Shown here piece by piece: positions 47,906-57,437 of a stretch of 64,000 nucleotides of DNA. Position 1 is the stretch's first letter. Each line of letters opens with the position of its first letter. Location of the stretch: positions 27,465-91,464 of the forward strand of contig QCUL01000006.1 of the NCBI GenBank assembly GCA_003210755.1, in the 5' to 3' direction. The notes under the pieces are model-generated. The model searched no databases. It worked only from the letters and a program-made list of their open reading frames with translations, and was not told the DNA's origin. Origin of the DNA: Synechococcus sp. AG-679-C18 (GTDB taxonomy: Bacteria; Cyanobacteriota; Cyanobacteriia; PCC-6307; Cyanobiaceae). Position numbers and translations under genes: made by a program.

Positions 47906-48495
47906 TGGTCGCCGCCTTTCCAACCTGCTAGGTGGGACGCAGCTGAGGAGCGGGCAAGTCTGCGGGCTGAAGCTAGTGCTGGATCCAGATGCTTTGAGCT
48001 AAATGGAGGCATCGGTCGAGTTCGTAACCAATGTCCCCAACGAAATTCGTGATAAGGAATGAGTGGCTGAGGTTTGATCGCGCCTTCTTGTTTCAGCTTC
48101 CATACCAAACTCCGGTAAGGATCATCCTGGAGGCCAAGCAATGTGTAGGGGAGGTTGCTGGCCGGCCAAGGACCATTCCCTCTGCCGTCCTGGAGATACA
48201 ACCAACCTTGTTTTTGGAGGGATTGGAGCGCTTCCTCCCTAGTTTCGCTGTTGAGATCGTCGATCACGTAGCCGTATGTGGTGACAGCTGGATCGATCTC
48301 GAGCAAAGCACGAAGGCGATGATGTCGATCAACCATCCAAAGTTTTCCAAGACGATTTCGAACTAGAGGAACTGGCTTTCGGCTTAGATAACGACGTCGT
48401 TCATCTGGACTCTCTTCACGAAAATCCCGCTGACGATTCCACACTTCGGCCATCCCCACACACATCTGCGTAGGTTGAAGGTCGGCGACGGCCAC
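47902..48495 (-). CDS. ParB-like nuclease-family protein (ParBc_2)
   Basis: A protein of 197 residues or more with the ParB-like signature: [17 protein letters not shown] (DxHHR) after [15 protein letters not shown]. This matches the ParBc_2 family of unknown function, not chromosome-partition ParB, since no HTH follows. The start is uncertain: GTG at 48495 is used here, but the frame stays open upstream with a TTG near 48573 and sensible residues (LHFPEY). It overlaps the dnaA stop by 4 bases on the opposite strand. Confidence 0.7.
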   Translation of the reverse strand: MAVADLQPTQMCVGMAEVWNRQRDFREESPDERRRYLSRKPVPLVRNRLGKLWMVDRHHRLRALLEIDPAVTTYGYVIDDLNSETREEALQSLQKQGWLYLQDGRGNGPWPASNLPYTLLGLQDDPYRSLVWKLKQEGAIKPQPLIPYHEFRWGHWLRTRPMPPFSSKHLDPALASARRLARSSAASHLAGWKGGDH

Positions 48496-48843
48496 TTCAA
48501 AAAGCTTGACCCCTTTGGTGTGATCTGGGATGGGGGAGTATTCGGGGAAATGCAGAGGGCAGATCTCAACGCTGCATGAGCTCCACTATGGCGAGGTTCT
48601 GTTGTGCGTCGACTCATCAAACTTTTTTACTTTGATTCACTTGAAGAATCAGCGTGGACAAAGATTGAACCGTCTTGACACTGGGCGTTGTGCCTCGTCG
48701 CGACCTTTGATCCCATGATTTTTATGGACATTCAATAGTCAAAATCATGAGGGCGAAGCATGTTTGGCGCATCAAGCCACTGCCCACTGCCGAATGCTGT
48801 GGGCAAAATGTAGGGAACAAGATGTAAGGAAACAGTGGGCTCT
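48496..48843. promoter_or_regulatory. Intergenic region upstream of glutathione reductase with two inverted repeats
   Basis: About 350 bases, partly an N-terminal extension of the ParB-like gene. Two inverted repeats face gor: CATGATTTT (48714-48722) with AAAATCATG (48741-48749), and TGCCCAC (48781-48787) with GTGGGCA (48799-48805). They may be operator or leader structures. No clear promoter elements stand out. Confidence 0.45.
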
Positions 48844-50205
48844 ATGGAACAAAACTTCGACCTGGTCGTTCTTGGTGCTGGTTCTGGAGGTTTAGCTGCT
48901 GCCAAACGTGCTGCTAGCTACGGGGCCAAGGTGGCGATTGTTGAGGGGGATCGAGTTGGCGGTACTTGCGTCATTCGTGGTTGTGTCCCGAAAAAGCTGC
49001 TTGTGTATGGATCCCTCGTCTCAGAACAGCTGGAGGCGGCTTCGAGCTATGGAGTGACTGTTGAGCGAGCCACTTTTGATACATCGGTGCTCTTAAACAA
49101 CGTTCGTGAAGAGGTCAATCGCCTCAATGCACGTCACATCGAGTTTTTGGCCAAAAACGGCGTAGAGCTGATCACGGGATGGGGCCGTTTTATTGATCCT
49201 CATCGCATTGGTGTGTCTTCAGTGCGCGAGGGCGAGGTCGAGCAAGTACTGCAAGCTAAAAAGGTGATGATTGCTGTGGGTGGGCGCCCCATTCGTCCGG
49301 ACCTTCCAGGGGCTGAGCTGGCTTGGGTCAGTGACGATATGTTTTTGCAGGAGCGTTTTCCTGATCAGGTTGTCGTGGTTGGAGCCGGATTCATCGCTTG
49401 CGAATTTGCTGGCATCTTGCGAGGCCTTGGTGTTGGGGTGACCCAGTTGGTCCGTCGTGAAGGGCTTCTGAGGGGATTTGATACCGAGCTTTCAGCTGCG
49501 GTAGCGGAGGGTATGAAGGAGAAAGGTATTGATCTGCGCTTTAAGGAAAGCCCTGTCGCGATTGAGGGTCGACCTAGTGATCTGACTGTTGTGACAAAAA
49601 GCGGCGAGCGCCTGCCATGTGGCGGAGTCCTTTTGGCGACTGGTCGTCAACCCTTTTTGGCCGGCCTTGGTCTTGATGCTGCTGGTGTGTTGGTAGATGG
49701 TCGTCGCATCCCGGTTGATGCAAATCAAGCCACTAACCTTTCGCATGTTTTTGCTGTTGGAGATGTAACGGAGCGGATTTGCCTAACTCCTGTGGCGGTG
49801 GATGAAGGGCGTGCTTTTGCCGACAGTGTTTTTGGAGGTGTTCCGAGACAGGTGAATCACTCTTTGGTGGCAAGTGCTGTGTTCAGTCAGCCGGAACTAG
49901 CCACAGTTGGGTTGTCTGAGGAAGACGCGATCGCCAAGTTGGGTGCTGATCAAGTTGTTGTGCATCGGGCACGTTTTCGTGCCATGTCTCAGGCCTTACC
50001 TAAACATGGTCCGCGCTGTTTGTTGAAGCTGGTGGTAGAGGCCAGCAGTAAGAAAGTGCTCGGTTGTCACATGATTGGAGAGCATGCGGCAGAAATCATT
50101 CAAATGGCAGCTATTGCCGTAGGGATGGGTGCGACTAAAGCTGATTTCGATCGCACGATGGCATTGCATCCAACAGTTTCAGAGGAATTCGTGACGATGG
50201 CCTGA
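48844..50205 (+). CDS. gor: Glutathione-disulfide reductase
   Basis: NADPH-dependent flavoenzyme that regenerates glutathione. From the ATG at 48844 it is 453 residues (a GTG 3 codons upstream is in frame). Motifs: FAD loop GAGSGG, redox disulfide GGTCVIRGCVPKK, NADPH-binding VVVGAGFIACEFAG, and the C-terminal HPTVSEEF with the catalytic histidine. It is preceded by a leader with inverted repeats and pairs functionally with gloB, which uses glutathione. Confidence 0.95.
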   Translation: MEQNFDLVVLGAGSGGLAAAKRAASYGAKVAIVEGDRVGGTCVIRGCVPKKLLVYGSLVSEQLEAASSYGVTVERATFDTSVLLNNVREEVNRLNARHIEFLAKNGVELITGWGRFIDPHRIGVSSVREGEVEQVLQAKKVMIAVGGRPIRPDLPGAELAWVSDDMFLQERFPDQVVVVGAGFIACEFAGILRGLGVGVTQLVRREGLLRGFDTELSAAVAEGMKEKGIDLRFKESPVAIEGRPSDLTVVTKSGERLPCGGVLLATGRQPFLAGLGLDAAGVLVDGRRIPVDANQATNLSHVFAVGDVTERICLTPVAVDEGRAFADSVFGGVPRQVNHSLVASAVFSQPELATVGLSEEDAIAKLGADQVVVHRARFRAMSQALPKHGPRCLLKLVVEASSKKVLGCHMIGEHAAEIIQMAAIAVGMGATKADFDRTMALHPTVSEEFVTMA

Positions 50206-50226
50206 GTTCTTCTTAGGTCTGTTGGG

Positions 50227-51744
50227 TTAGGACATGCGCTGACAAAGGGTGTCAGCGAGCCGGAGGGCTAAGGCGATGGTCGTTAGGCCTGGCCCAACAC
50301 TTGGGCAACTTGGGAAAACACTGGTGTCGGCGATATAGAGATTGTCCAGTTCATGGCATTTTCCTGTTTCATCCACCACTGAGGAGGCTGGATCGGTTCC
50401 CATGCAACAGGTTCCACATGCATATCCCACAACACTTAGGGGAGTCTCCCCACGAGGGTGAGTTGGTGCAGTACTGACCACCCGGGTTAGTGGGTCTGCT
50501 TCGATGGCCTTGAGAGTGTCAATCCAGCGGTAGACGAGTCGATCATGGGCCTCGCGATTGTTGTGGATGTAGTTGATGCGGATCTGATCGTTGTTCAACC
50601 AAACCTTGTTGTGTGTGTCTGGAAGGACTTCGGTCATGGCCCACCAAGCCACCGATCGAGATGCCAGTCTCTCCAGGCCAAAATCAGGAATCATTTTCGT
50701 AACAAGGGACAGCACCGGTGGCGACTCGGCAAAAAGGGCATCCTGTAGGACGCCTCCCGCAGCTTGGATGTGGCCAAGAGGGAACGAGACGTTTTTGTCT
50801 CCCCAGTAGTAATCATTAATTCCAATCGATCTTGCATAGCGTCCGTCGTTGCGTTCAGTCGCGCGCTGCAGGATTGAAGTGAGTTGGAGATTCATCAGGT
50901 TGCGACCAACCTGATTTGATCCGTTGCTGAGCCCCAGAGGGTGATGGGTGGAATTGGATCTCAGCAGAATTGCCGGAGAGTTGATAGCTCCGGCTGCAAG
51001 CACAATGAGATCCCCTGAAAACAGCCAAGTTTCTCCTTCAACATCCGCTTCAACACCTTTCACAGAGTTGCCGAGTGGATTGACATGCAATCGCTTCACG
51101 GTTGATTGCGTCTTGATTTCGAGATTGGAGTGATCTGCATTGTCGAGGCCATAGAGCTGTGAGTCACCACTTGGGTCTTCCTTGCTGCTGGACCAGCTAA
51201 TTGGCAAGTCATACGGCTGACATCCTTGTCGTTTAAGAGCCTCCCGGAGTGGTTCAAGAAACGGGATCAGTGGTTTGGGTTCATGCTCGAAAGGAGTAGA
51301 GCGGGTTGGTTCAGTTGGGTCGATGCCTGAAAACCCATGAACCCTGTAAAGCTTTTCGGCTGCGTTGTAATAGGGATCTAGCTGGTCATATGTAATGGGC
51401 CAAGAAGGTGAAATGCCCTCCTGAAGAGGTAATTCAGTGAAATCTTTTTCGCGCATTCGCTCCAGCACTGCGCCCCAGATTTTGGTGTTGCCTCCGAGGG
51501 CGTAGGTGGTTTGCGGCGCAAATGGATCTCCATCGGGTCCAAACCAGCGCTCATCCTTTGGGTGATAACGATCCTTGCGGAATAAGTCCACGTCCGCAAC
51601 ATTTTGATCTTCCATGGCCATGGCCCCTCCTCGTTCGAGCATCAGCACGGAATGACCTTGACGACTCAGGGCACCAGCGAGAGTTCCCCCACCAGCACCA
51701 CTGCCGATGATGATGACGTCGTAATGCCTGTCGTCGATGATCAT
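50227..51744 (-). CDS. GMC-family FAD oxidoreductase
   Basis: A 505-residue glucose-methanol-choline oxidoreductase. FAD loop IIIGSGAGGGTLAGALS begins at residue 10; LLMLERGG, the AAGAINSPAILLRS stretch and a late NLYIADTSVFPSCPSVGPGL are typical, with the catalytic His in that region. Substrate class (sugar, alcohol, choline or cellobiose-like) cannot be read off. It lies next to the 3' end of the oxidase operon (ctaE) on the same strand, with a 39-base gap, so it may be co-transcribed. Confidence 0.9.
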   Translation of the reverse strand: MIIDDRHYDVIIIGSGAGGGTLAGALSRQGHSVLMLERGGAMAMEDQNVADVDLFRKDRYHPKDERWFGPDGDPFAPQTTYALGGNTKIWGAVLERMREKDFTELPLQEGISPSWPITYDQLDPYYNAAEKLYRVHGFSGIDPTEPTRSTPFEHEPKPLIPFLEPLREALKRQGCQPYDLPISWSSSKEDPSGDSQLYGLDNADHSNLEIKTQSTVKRLHVNPLGNSVKGVEADVEGETWLFSGDLIVLAAGAINSPAILLRSNSTHHPLGLSNGSNQVGRNLMNLQLTSILQRATERNDGRYARSIGINDYYWGDKNVSFPLGHIQAAGGVLQDALFAESPPVLSLVTKMIPDFGLERLASRSVAWWAMTEVLPDTHNKVWLNNDQIRINYIHNNREAHDRLVYRWIDTLKAIEADPLTRVVSTAPTHPRGETPLSVVGYACGTCCMGTDPASSVVDETGKCHELDNLYIADTSVFPSCPSVGPGLTTIALALRLADTLCQRMS

Positions 51745-51783
51745 GGTTTGAAGACTGTGAGCAGATCAAAAAAATTAGATTGA

Positions 51784-52389
51784 TTAGGTAGTGCGTTGCC
51801 AAACATATATTAAGAGGTAAAGGATAATCCAAATAACATCTACGAAATGCCAAAAAAGGCTTACAGATGTAACACCCATGTCGCCTTTCGCGTAATTATT
51901 TGGCTTGAAGGATCGAGCTAGCATTAATCCCATTAGTAGAATACCAGTGATGACATGCAAGCCATGGAATCCTGTTAGTAAATAAAATGTTCCACCAAAG
52001 ACTCCGCTACTAATGCTGAATTGGAGTTCAGACCATTCGACATATTGGCCATAGACGAAATAGCTTCCCATAGCCATCGTTAAAAGCCAAAAAGCTCTAA
52101 ATCCCCATAGGTTTTCACGATGTAAATAACGCTCAGCGAAATAGGCCACAAAGCTTGAACTTACTAAAATGACAGTATTGATTAATGGCATTCGTGTTTC
52201 TAGGCCATCTACACCTTCTGGCAACCATTCTGGTGCTGTGATCTTAAGAAGAGCAAAGCCTGTAAAGAAGGCTAGAAAAATAATACTTTCTGAACACAGA
52301 AAAATGATAAATCCTGTGAGATTATGGCCATCATGCTTGATATGACCTGGTTGGTGATTGAGGGGTAAGTCTGGGTTAGTAAGAGTCAT
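51784..52389 (-). CDS. ctaE: Terminal oxidase subunit III
   Basis: Third membrane subunit of a haem-copper oxidase. From the ATG at 52389 it is 201 residues with five hydrophobic segments including FIIFLCSESIIFLAFFTGFA and the end motif SLFWHFVDVIWIILYLLIY. The start is chosen because the frame opens 16 codons earlier within ctaD. It follows ctaD with only 4 bases between them. Part of an ARTO-like operon. Confidence 0.92.
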   Translation of the reverse strand: MTLTNPDLPLNHQPGHIKHDGHNLTGFIIFLCSESIIFLAFFTGFALLKITAPEWLPEGVDGLETRMPLINTVILVSSSFVAYFAERYLHRENLWGFRAFWLLTMAMGSYFVYGQYVEWSELQFSISSGVFGGTFYLLTGFHGLHVITGILLMGLMLARSFKPNNYAKGDMGVTSVSLFWHFVDVIWIILYLLIYVWQRTT

Positions 52390-52393
52390 TTTC

Positions 52394-54082
52394 TTAAGCC
52401 TCCATGGAACGACGAACGTAAAATTCTTGATCTTCAACTAGGGGTTTTCCTAGTCCGTATCCGTAAGGCTCATTGATAACAGTTGGGACATCGTCCTCGA
52501 AATTTTCAGCTGGAGGTGGTGATGGTAATAACCATTCCAGGCCTATGGCATTCCATGGATTTGCAGGAGCTTTTGGTCCGCGAGCCCAGGAACTCACAAT
52601 GTTGAGAATGAAAGGAATGGATGCTACGCCCAACATGAAAGCTCCAATACTGGCAATTACATTCCAGATCGCGAATTCAGGGTCATAGGAGGCTACTCTC
52701 CTGGGCATTCCCAACAATCCTGCCCAGTGGAGTGGTAGCCAGTTCAAAGTAGCGCCAATGAATGTGAGCACAAAATGAACTTTTCCAAGACCCTCGTAGT
52801 ACATGCGACCAGTGAACTTAGGGAACCAGTGATAAATTCCAGCGAAAATCCCAAAGCCAATTGTATTGAAAATAATGTAGTGAAAATGAGCAACTACAAA
52901 GTAAGTATTACCCACGTGAATATCAATTGGAGCTGTTCCTAGCATAACTCCAGTAATTCCTCCGAAGATGAAGTTGACAAGCCCACCAAGGACGAAAAGC
53001 ATTGGAGTGCTAAGTCTAATTTTTCCTCCCCAAAGAGTTCCAAGCCATGCAAAGACCTTTACCCCGGTAGGAACAGCGATAAGCATGGTTGTCACCATGA
53101 AAAGATTTCTCATCCACTGTGGAGTTCCTGAATAGAACATGTGGTGGACCCAAACAATAAGCCCTAGAAAGGTGATAATAAAAGAGGCAAGAGCAACAAA
53201 TTTATATCCAAATAGCGGTTTGCGTGAATATACTGTGATGAGCTCTGAGAAAATTCCAAAGACAGGTAGTACCATCACATAAACAGCTGGATGTGAATAG
53301 AACCAGAAAAAATGTTGATAGAGCACCGGGTCTCCGCCACCTTCTGGGCGGAAGAAACTTGTTCCAAAACTGAGATCAAATAACAGCATGATGGCACCAC
53401 CTGTTAAAGCGGGAAGGCCAATAAGTTGAAGAGTTTGTGCAGCCCATGCGGTCCAAATGAATACAGGCATCCTGAAATAGCTCATGCCAGGTGCACGCAT
53501 CCGAATAATCGTGGTGACGAAATTAATCGCCCCCATGATTGACGAAACACCGGATAATGCGACTGCAAGAATCCACAAAAATTGACCGTTAATAAAATGG
53601 CCTAAAGGATTCTGAATGCTGACTGGTGGATAAGACCACCATCCAGAGGACGCAGGACCACCCGGTACAAAAAAGCTTGCTAATAAAACAATGGCAAAGA
53701 CAGGTACAAGCCAAAAAGCTGCCGCATTGATTTTTGGGAATGCCATGTCTGGAGCACCGATCATGGTTGGAATCAACAAATTGTTGAAGCCATTGAGAAC
53801 GGGAAAAAGAAACAGGAACAGCATTACTGTTCCATGCATTGTGTAGAGCCCGTTGTAGACAGATGGATCGACTAAATCGGCGGGAGGGGTGATCAATTCT
53901 CCGCGCATTACCATGGCTAAAAGTCCTCCTACAAGCAGGAAGATCAGCGCCAGTCCCATGTATTGAATTCCGATGACCTTGGCATCGGTGTTAAAAGTGA
54001 AAAATCGCTTCCAATTGTCTGGTGCTCCAGGAACCGGGTGCTGAGTTTTAAGAATTCTTGGATCGTATTTGGTAGTGGTCAT
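52394..54082 (-). CDS. ctaD: Terminal oxidase subunit I
   Basis: Catalytic haem-copper subunit, 562 residues with about 12 helices. The CuB/active-site helix reads FYSHPAVYVMVLP: histidine and tyrosine are there, but the glutamate of the usual HPEVY is alanine, with the YS motif of A2-type proton channels. The two-histidine segment VHHMFYSG and haem ligands in HFHYIIF are present. It lies between ctaC and ctaE. Good evidence for oxygen reduction; electron donor unclear because of subunit II. Confidence 0.95.
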   Translation of the reverse strand: MTTTKYDPRILKTQHPVPGAPDNWKRFFTFNTDAKVIGIQYMGLALIFLLVGGLLAMVMRGELITPPADLVDPSVYNGLYTMHGTVMLFLFLFPVLNGFNNLLIPTMIGAPDMAFPKINAAAFWLVPVFAIVLLASFFVPGGPASSGWWSYPPVSIQNPLGHFINGQFLWILAVALSGVSSIMGAINFVTTIIRMRAPGMSYFRMPVFIWTAWAAQTLQLIGLPALTGGAIMLLFDLSFGTSFFRPEGGGDPVLYQHFFWFYSHPAVYVMVLPVFGIFSELITVYSRKPLFGYKFVALASFIITFLGLIVWVHHMFYSGTPQWMRNLFMVTTMLIAVPTGVKVFAWLGTLWGGKIRLSTPMLFVLGGLVNFIFGGITGVMLGTAPIDIHVGNTYFVVAHFHYIIFNTIGFGIFAGIYHWFPKFTGRMYYEGLGKVHFVLTFIGATLNWLPLHWAGLLGMPRRVASYDPEFAIWNVIASIGAFMLGVASIPFILNIVSSWARGPKAPANPWNAIGLEWLLPSPPPAENFEDDVPTVINEPYGYGLGKPLVEDQEFYVRRSMEA

Positions 54083-54087
54083 TGGGA

Positions 54088-55035
54088 TCAGGCTTCGTGG
54101 GTTTCTTCAGGGTTGCCGGGATCGTTGACCATCGGTGGTGGCGCAGGTGGAACTGTTGCCCACCCTTTATTCCCTTTGGATAACCTCTTTTGATAGAAGA
54201 CTGTTCCTGGGCTTAGGCCAGGAACGAGGGGTTTCGAATTCGTTAATTCAAGCCAACTTTCAAAATTTTGTTCAGATTGAACAATCACGTGGGTTTGATT
54301 TTCAGAAAAGTACGCGCCACTGAAATGAGCGTCACGAAGTCGATAGCGCCCTTCTCTCGTTGGTGTGATGCTGTAAGAAATTACACTTCCAGGAATGATA
54401 TCTTGTTTTAATCGGAATGCTGGAATATACAAACTGTGAATAACATCTTTTGAAGTTAGCAAAAAGTTTGCGCGTTGGTTGATGGGCAGATGTAATTCAG
54501 AACTTCGCACACCATTTGGATATACAAATTCCCAATTCCATTGCCTTGAAATGACCTCAATTGGTCCTATTTCACTGAGCTCATCAAGGGTGGCAACTGC
54601 CTGAGGGGACTGTTCATCTGCAACGTCATATTTGTTCTTTGGGCCCAACGTGTCTAATTTTCCATTGATATCAATGGAGTAAACCGCGAGAGCCATTACG
54701 ATGATAAAAGGAATGATCGTCCAGATGATTTCGAGTTTTGTATTTCCTTCGATTGGAAGTCCATCACTCTCATCGTATTTATCTGCACGGTTAATAATGA
54801 CCGACCACAGAATGAAACCGACGCAACCAATGAATAGAAATGCTCCCATCCCCACTTCTAAAGAGAACAGCCCATCGACATAGGGTGCTGCTGTCGATGC
54901 AGCTACCGGCAACCAAGACAGGGACCAGCGTGCAATCTGAATACTGACAATGAGATTCAGTCCAACAAGAGTGATCAAAATGATGATCAGCCTGAGTGGA
55001 AGACTTTTCTTCGGTTTGGGGGTTGTTGATGTCAT
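54088..55035 (-). CDS. ctaC: Terminal oxidase subunit II lacking the CuA site
   Basis: A 315-residue subunit II with an N-terminal membrane anchor pair and a periplasmic/lumenal cupredoxin domain. Normal cytochrome c oxidases bind CuA with C-x-E-x-C-x3-H-x2-M; here the matching stretch is RDAHFSGAYFSEN, with both cysteines, Glu, His and Met replaced. Only the upstream His (DVIHSL) remains. This fits the alternative respiratory terminal oxidase (ARTO) group, which does not take electrons from cytochrome c6 through CuA. The start overlaps the upstream DUF2231 gene by ATGA. Confidence 0.93.
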   Translation of the reverse strand: MTSTTPKPKKSLPLRLIIILITLVGLNLIVSIQIARWSLSWLPVAASTAAPYVDGLFSLEVGMGAFLFIGCVGFILWSVIINRADKYDESDGLPIEGNTKLEIIWTIIPFIIVMALAVYSIDINGKLDTLGPKNKYDVADEQSPQAVATLDELSEIGPIEVISRQWNWEFVYPNGVRSSELHLPINQRANFLLTSKDVIHSLYIPAFRLKQDIIPGSVISYSITPTREGRYRLRDAHFSGAYFSENQTHVIVQSEQNFESWLELTNSKPLVPGLSPGTVFYQKRLSKGNKGWATVPPAPPPMVNDPGNPEETHEA

Positions 55036-55652
55036 GGCAACATTTGTCTCAAATCATTCCCTGAGGCAAGCAGCTGATCTGCTGTGATGTGAACACCGAA
55101 TTCACTCGCAAGCCAAGCTCCAAGACTTCCATGCAACCCCATGATTAAGAGCACCATTGCTCCGCACCCGAGGTAAAGCCAACTCACTTGGCGACCAAAA
55201 TCTTTACGCCAGAAGAAACGCATAAAGCCACGCCAGATTGTCATCGCAACAATGATGAGAAGTAGTGCAACACCTCCAAGCGCATGCCACAGCATCGTGT
55301 CGATTGCGTTCTGTCCAATCACGGTGCGAATTCCAGGCAGTGGAACGGCCAGGAGCATTTCGTAAAACCCGGCAGCGACCGTGAAAAAGGTGATCACGCT
55401 GCAGGCGAGTACGTTGTACCAGCCAACGTCATGAAAGCCGCTTCGTGTTGCTGGCAGTGCCAGAAAGCGGAAAACTCTTTTCTCCAATGGGTAAAAAGCA
55501 CCTGCAAAATCGAAGGCAATTCCTATTGCAAAGAGGCCAATGGTGAAATGAACCAAATTGGGATGGATCGGAATTGCGTAAGGGAGATCGTTTGCACCAA
55601 GTTTGTCGGCTATTTCATTCAGCGGGGACGGAATGATGCCTGTAAAAATCAT
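55032..55652 (-). CDS. DUF2231 membrane protein, oxidase operon
   Basis: A 206-residue protein with about four helices from the ATG at 55652. The N-terminal motif IHPNLVHFTIGL with two histidines in a membrane helix, plus LWHALGG later, makes paired haem or quinone ligands conceivable. It overlaps genes on both sides by four bases (ATGA) and is a homologue of the DUF2231 protein encoded immediately upstream. Tight coupling to ctaC indicates a role in the oxidase complex. Confidence 0.85.
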   Translation of the reverse strand: MIFTGIIPSPLNEIADKLGANDLPYAIPIHPNLVHFTIGLFAIGIAFDFAGAFYPLEKRVFRFLALPATRSGFHDVGWYNVLACSVITFFTVAAGFYEMLLAVPLPGIRTVIGQNAIDTMLWHALGGVALLLIIVAMTIWRGFMRFFWRKDFGRQVSWLYLGCGAMVLLIMGLHGSLGAWLASEFGVHITADQLLASGNDLRQMLP

Positions 55653-56149
55653 GACAAAGCTCCGCTGCGAACTGCTTCGACAACGGGCACCGTATGGAGT
55701 CCATAAACCCAAACAAGCTTGTCTCCTAAATAAACCTGACAGAACACAAGTACTGCCAATATTGAGTCAACAATAAGAAATCCTGAAGGTAAAACAGTTG
55801 GATCTTTTTGCCTCACCACATATCTCCAACCTGTGAGAAGGCCGAGTATTGCAGCTAGCGACCATCCAATGGTGCTGTGGTAGTTCAAAATGTCTCTTGA
55901 AGCTCCGTAGGGAGTGGCTAAGCCGGCTTCAATCTGGCCAAAGATGATCGCTACGAAAATAGCGACGGTCGCGACAACCAAATTCCAGAAGCTCACCTCA
56001 AACAAGTTGCGCCTGCGCGTAACCACTCCAATGAGGTCAAATACAACAGTGATCAGTGCCATCGAGATCACAAAATGAACCACGATGGGATGAATAACAT
56101 CAATCCATGGGAGGTTTTTGTCGTTGAGCGGGGGAAGCAGCCCAATCAT
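55649..56149 (-). CDS. DUF2231 membrane protein, first gene of the oxidase operon
   Basis: A 166-residue, four-helix membrane protein. It shares the IHPxVVHF motif (HPIVVHFVISMALITVVF) with the next gene and has a further histidine in NYHSTIGWSLAAI, so the two are distant paralogues. It is the first gene of a five-gene run (DUF2231, DUF2231, ctaC, ctaD, ctaE). No enzymatic motif is seen; haem binding through the histidines is a hypothesis. Confidence 0.85.
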   Translation of the reverse strand: MIGLLPPLNDKNLPWIDVIHPIVVHFVISMALITVVFDLIGVVTRRRNLFEVSFWNLVVATVAIFVAIIFGQIEAGLATPYGASRDILNYHSTIGWSLAAILGLLTGWRYVVRQKDPTVLPSGFLIVDSILAVLVFCQVYLGDKLVWVYGLHTVPVVEAVRSGALS

Positions 56150-56236
56150 CGGCTAGCCGATCGACGCTTATCCAGCATGAACAGCTTTTGCTCAACAGTC
56201 ATCCCTCCATGACGGAATGCAAGCTGAAGTGATTAT

Positions 56237-57340
56237 TTAGGTTTGCGGGCCTTGACGTTTCAGTTGTCTCCAGTAACGAGCTGCTTGCACCACGATCAAA
56301 ATGACAACAGCTGGTAGTACAACGCAAAGCATGATGAGGCGAAATTCATCTGACCAAGACGACAGTCCCGTGCGGGGAAGAACGTTGTCGGTGATGTACA
56401 AGACGTATAAGCCAACCAGTAAGCCACCCTCAAGTCGTGAAATTCTTCCCTTAGTCCAGAAGATTGGAAGGCAAGCCAAGCTTGTCAGAATCATGACAGG
56501 CATATCGTCATAAATTAAATCCGCACTGACATTCAGCCCTCGCGCTCCTGCGGCTAGTGCACCTCCTGCCAGGACGAGAAGAAGGTTCAGTAAGCAGCTG
56601 CCAACAACATTGCCGATGGCGAGATCTGTTCTTCCTCTGAAGGCAGCAACCAAAGACGTGATTAATTCAGGCATGGAGGTTCCAGCCGAAACAATGGTGA
56701 GCCCGATGACGGCCTCACTGACACCAAGACTCAAGGCCACAGCGCTGGCTCCCTTGACTAAGAGGTGGGCGCCGAAACCAAGAACAACAATGCCGACTAA
56801 AAGTCGCACCATTGCCTTCGGCCAACCCTGTTTGGCAGTTCCTAAGTCAATCTCTGGTTCGGCAGGCTCCATTTCCTCGGGCTCTTCCCGAGCGGTTCGG
56901 ATTTCCCAAACAGTGTTGATAACAAGACCCAGCAAAAGAGCGACGCCTGATTGCCAGGTGACTCGGCCCGCTGATGCCATGCCCCAAGCCGCTGCGGATA
57001 CGGCGAGCAGCAGTGGGACATCCCTCCGCACTAAACGGCTTTCAACTCTCAGTGGCAGAACGAGAGCACTGCAGCCAAGAACGACCAAAACATTGAAAAT
57101 GTTGCTCCCAACCACATTGCTGACAGCTAAGGCGTCTGCCCCTTGAATCACAGACCCGATGCTGACAAAAAATTCAGGAGCACTCGTGCCAAGTGAAACC
57201 ACAGTTAGGCCAATGACCAATTGAGGCACGCCCAGGATGACGGCGAGAATCACCGCACCCTGCACAAACAACTCCCCTCCGCCGAACAGGAGCCCGATTC
57301 CCACCAGCAGTTCGAGGGCAGAGATCAGAAAGTCAGGCAT
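56237..57340 (-). CDS. CaCA-family Na+/Ca2+ exchanger-like protein
   Basis: Integral membrane cation exchanger of 367 residues. The two inverted alpha-repeats are clear: SLGTSAPEFFVSIGSVIQG with SNVVGSNIFN, and SAGTSMPELITSLVAAFRG with GNVVGSCLLN, each holding the acidic residue of the ion site. It is a YrbG-like exchanger that could extrude Ca2+ or Na+. It diverges from the bicA-like gene with a ~100-base shared promoter region; a Na+-circuit partnership with that transporter is plausible. Confidence 0.9.
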   Translation of the reverse strand: MPDFLISALELLVGIGLLFGGGELFVQGAVILAVILGVPQLVIGLTVVSLGTSAPEFFVSIGSVIQGADALAVSNVVGSNIFNVLVVLGCSALVLPLRVESRLVRRDVPLLLAVSAAAWGMASAGRVTWQSGVALLLGLVINTVWEIRTAREEPEEMEPAEPEIDLGTAKQGWPKAMVRLLVGIVVLGFGAHLLVKGASAVALSLGVSEAVIGLTIVSAGTSMPELITSLVAAFRGRTDLAIGNVVGSCLLNLLLVLAGGALAAGARGLNVSADLIYDDMPVMILTSLACLPIFWTKGRISRLEGGLLVGLYVLYITDNVLPRTGLSSWSDEFRLIMLCVVLPAVVILIVVQAARYWRQLKRQGPQT

Positions 57341-57437
57341 CGACTCCGTACTTGTTCAAAACTATTTTCCTTGTTGGCCTTAACGACCTAGCAGGGATAG
57401 AGACTTAGCATCATCCAACTTCAAACACGAGACTCTG

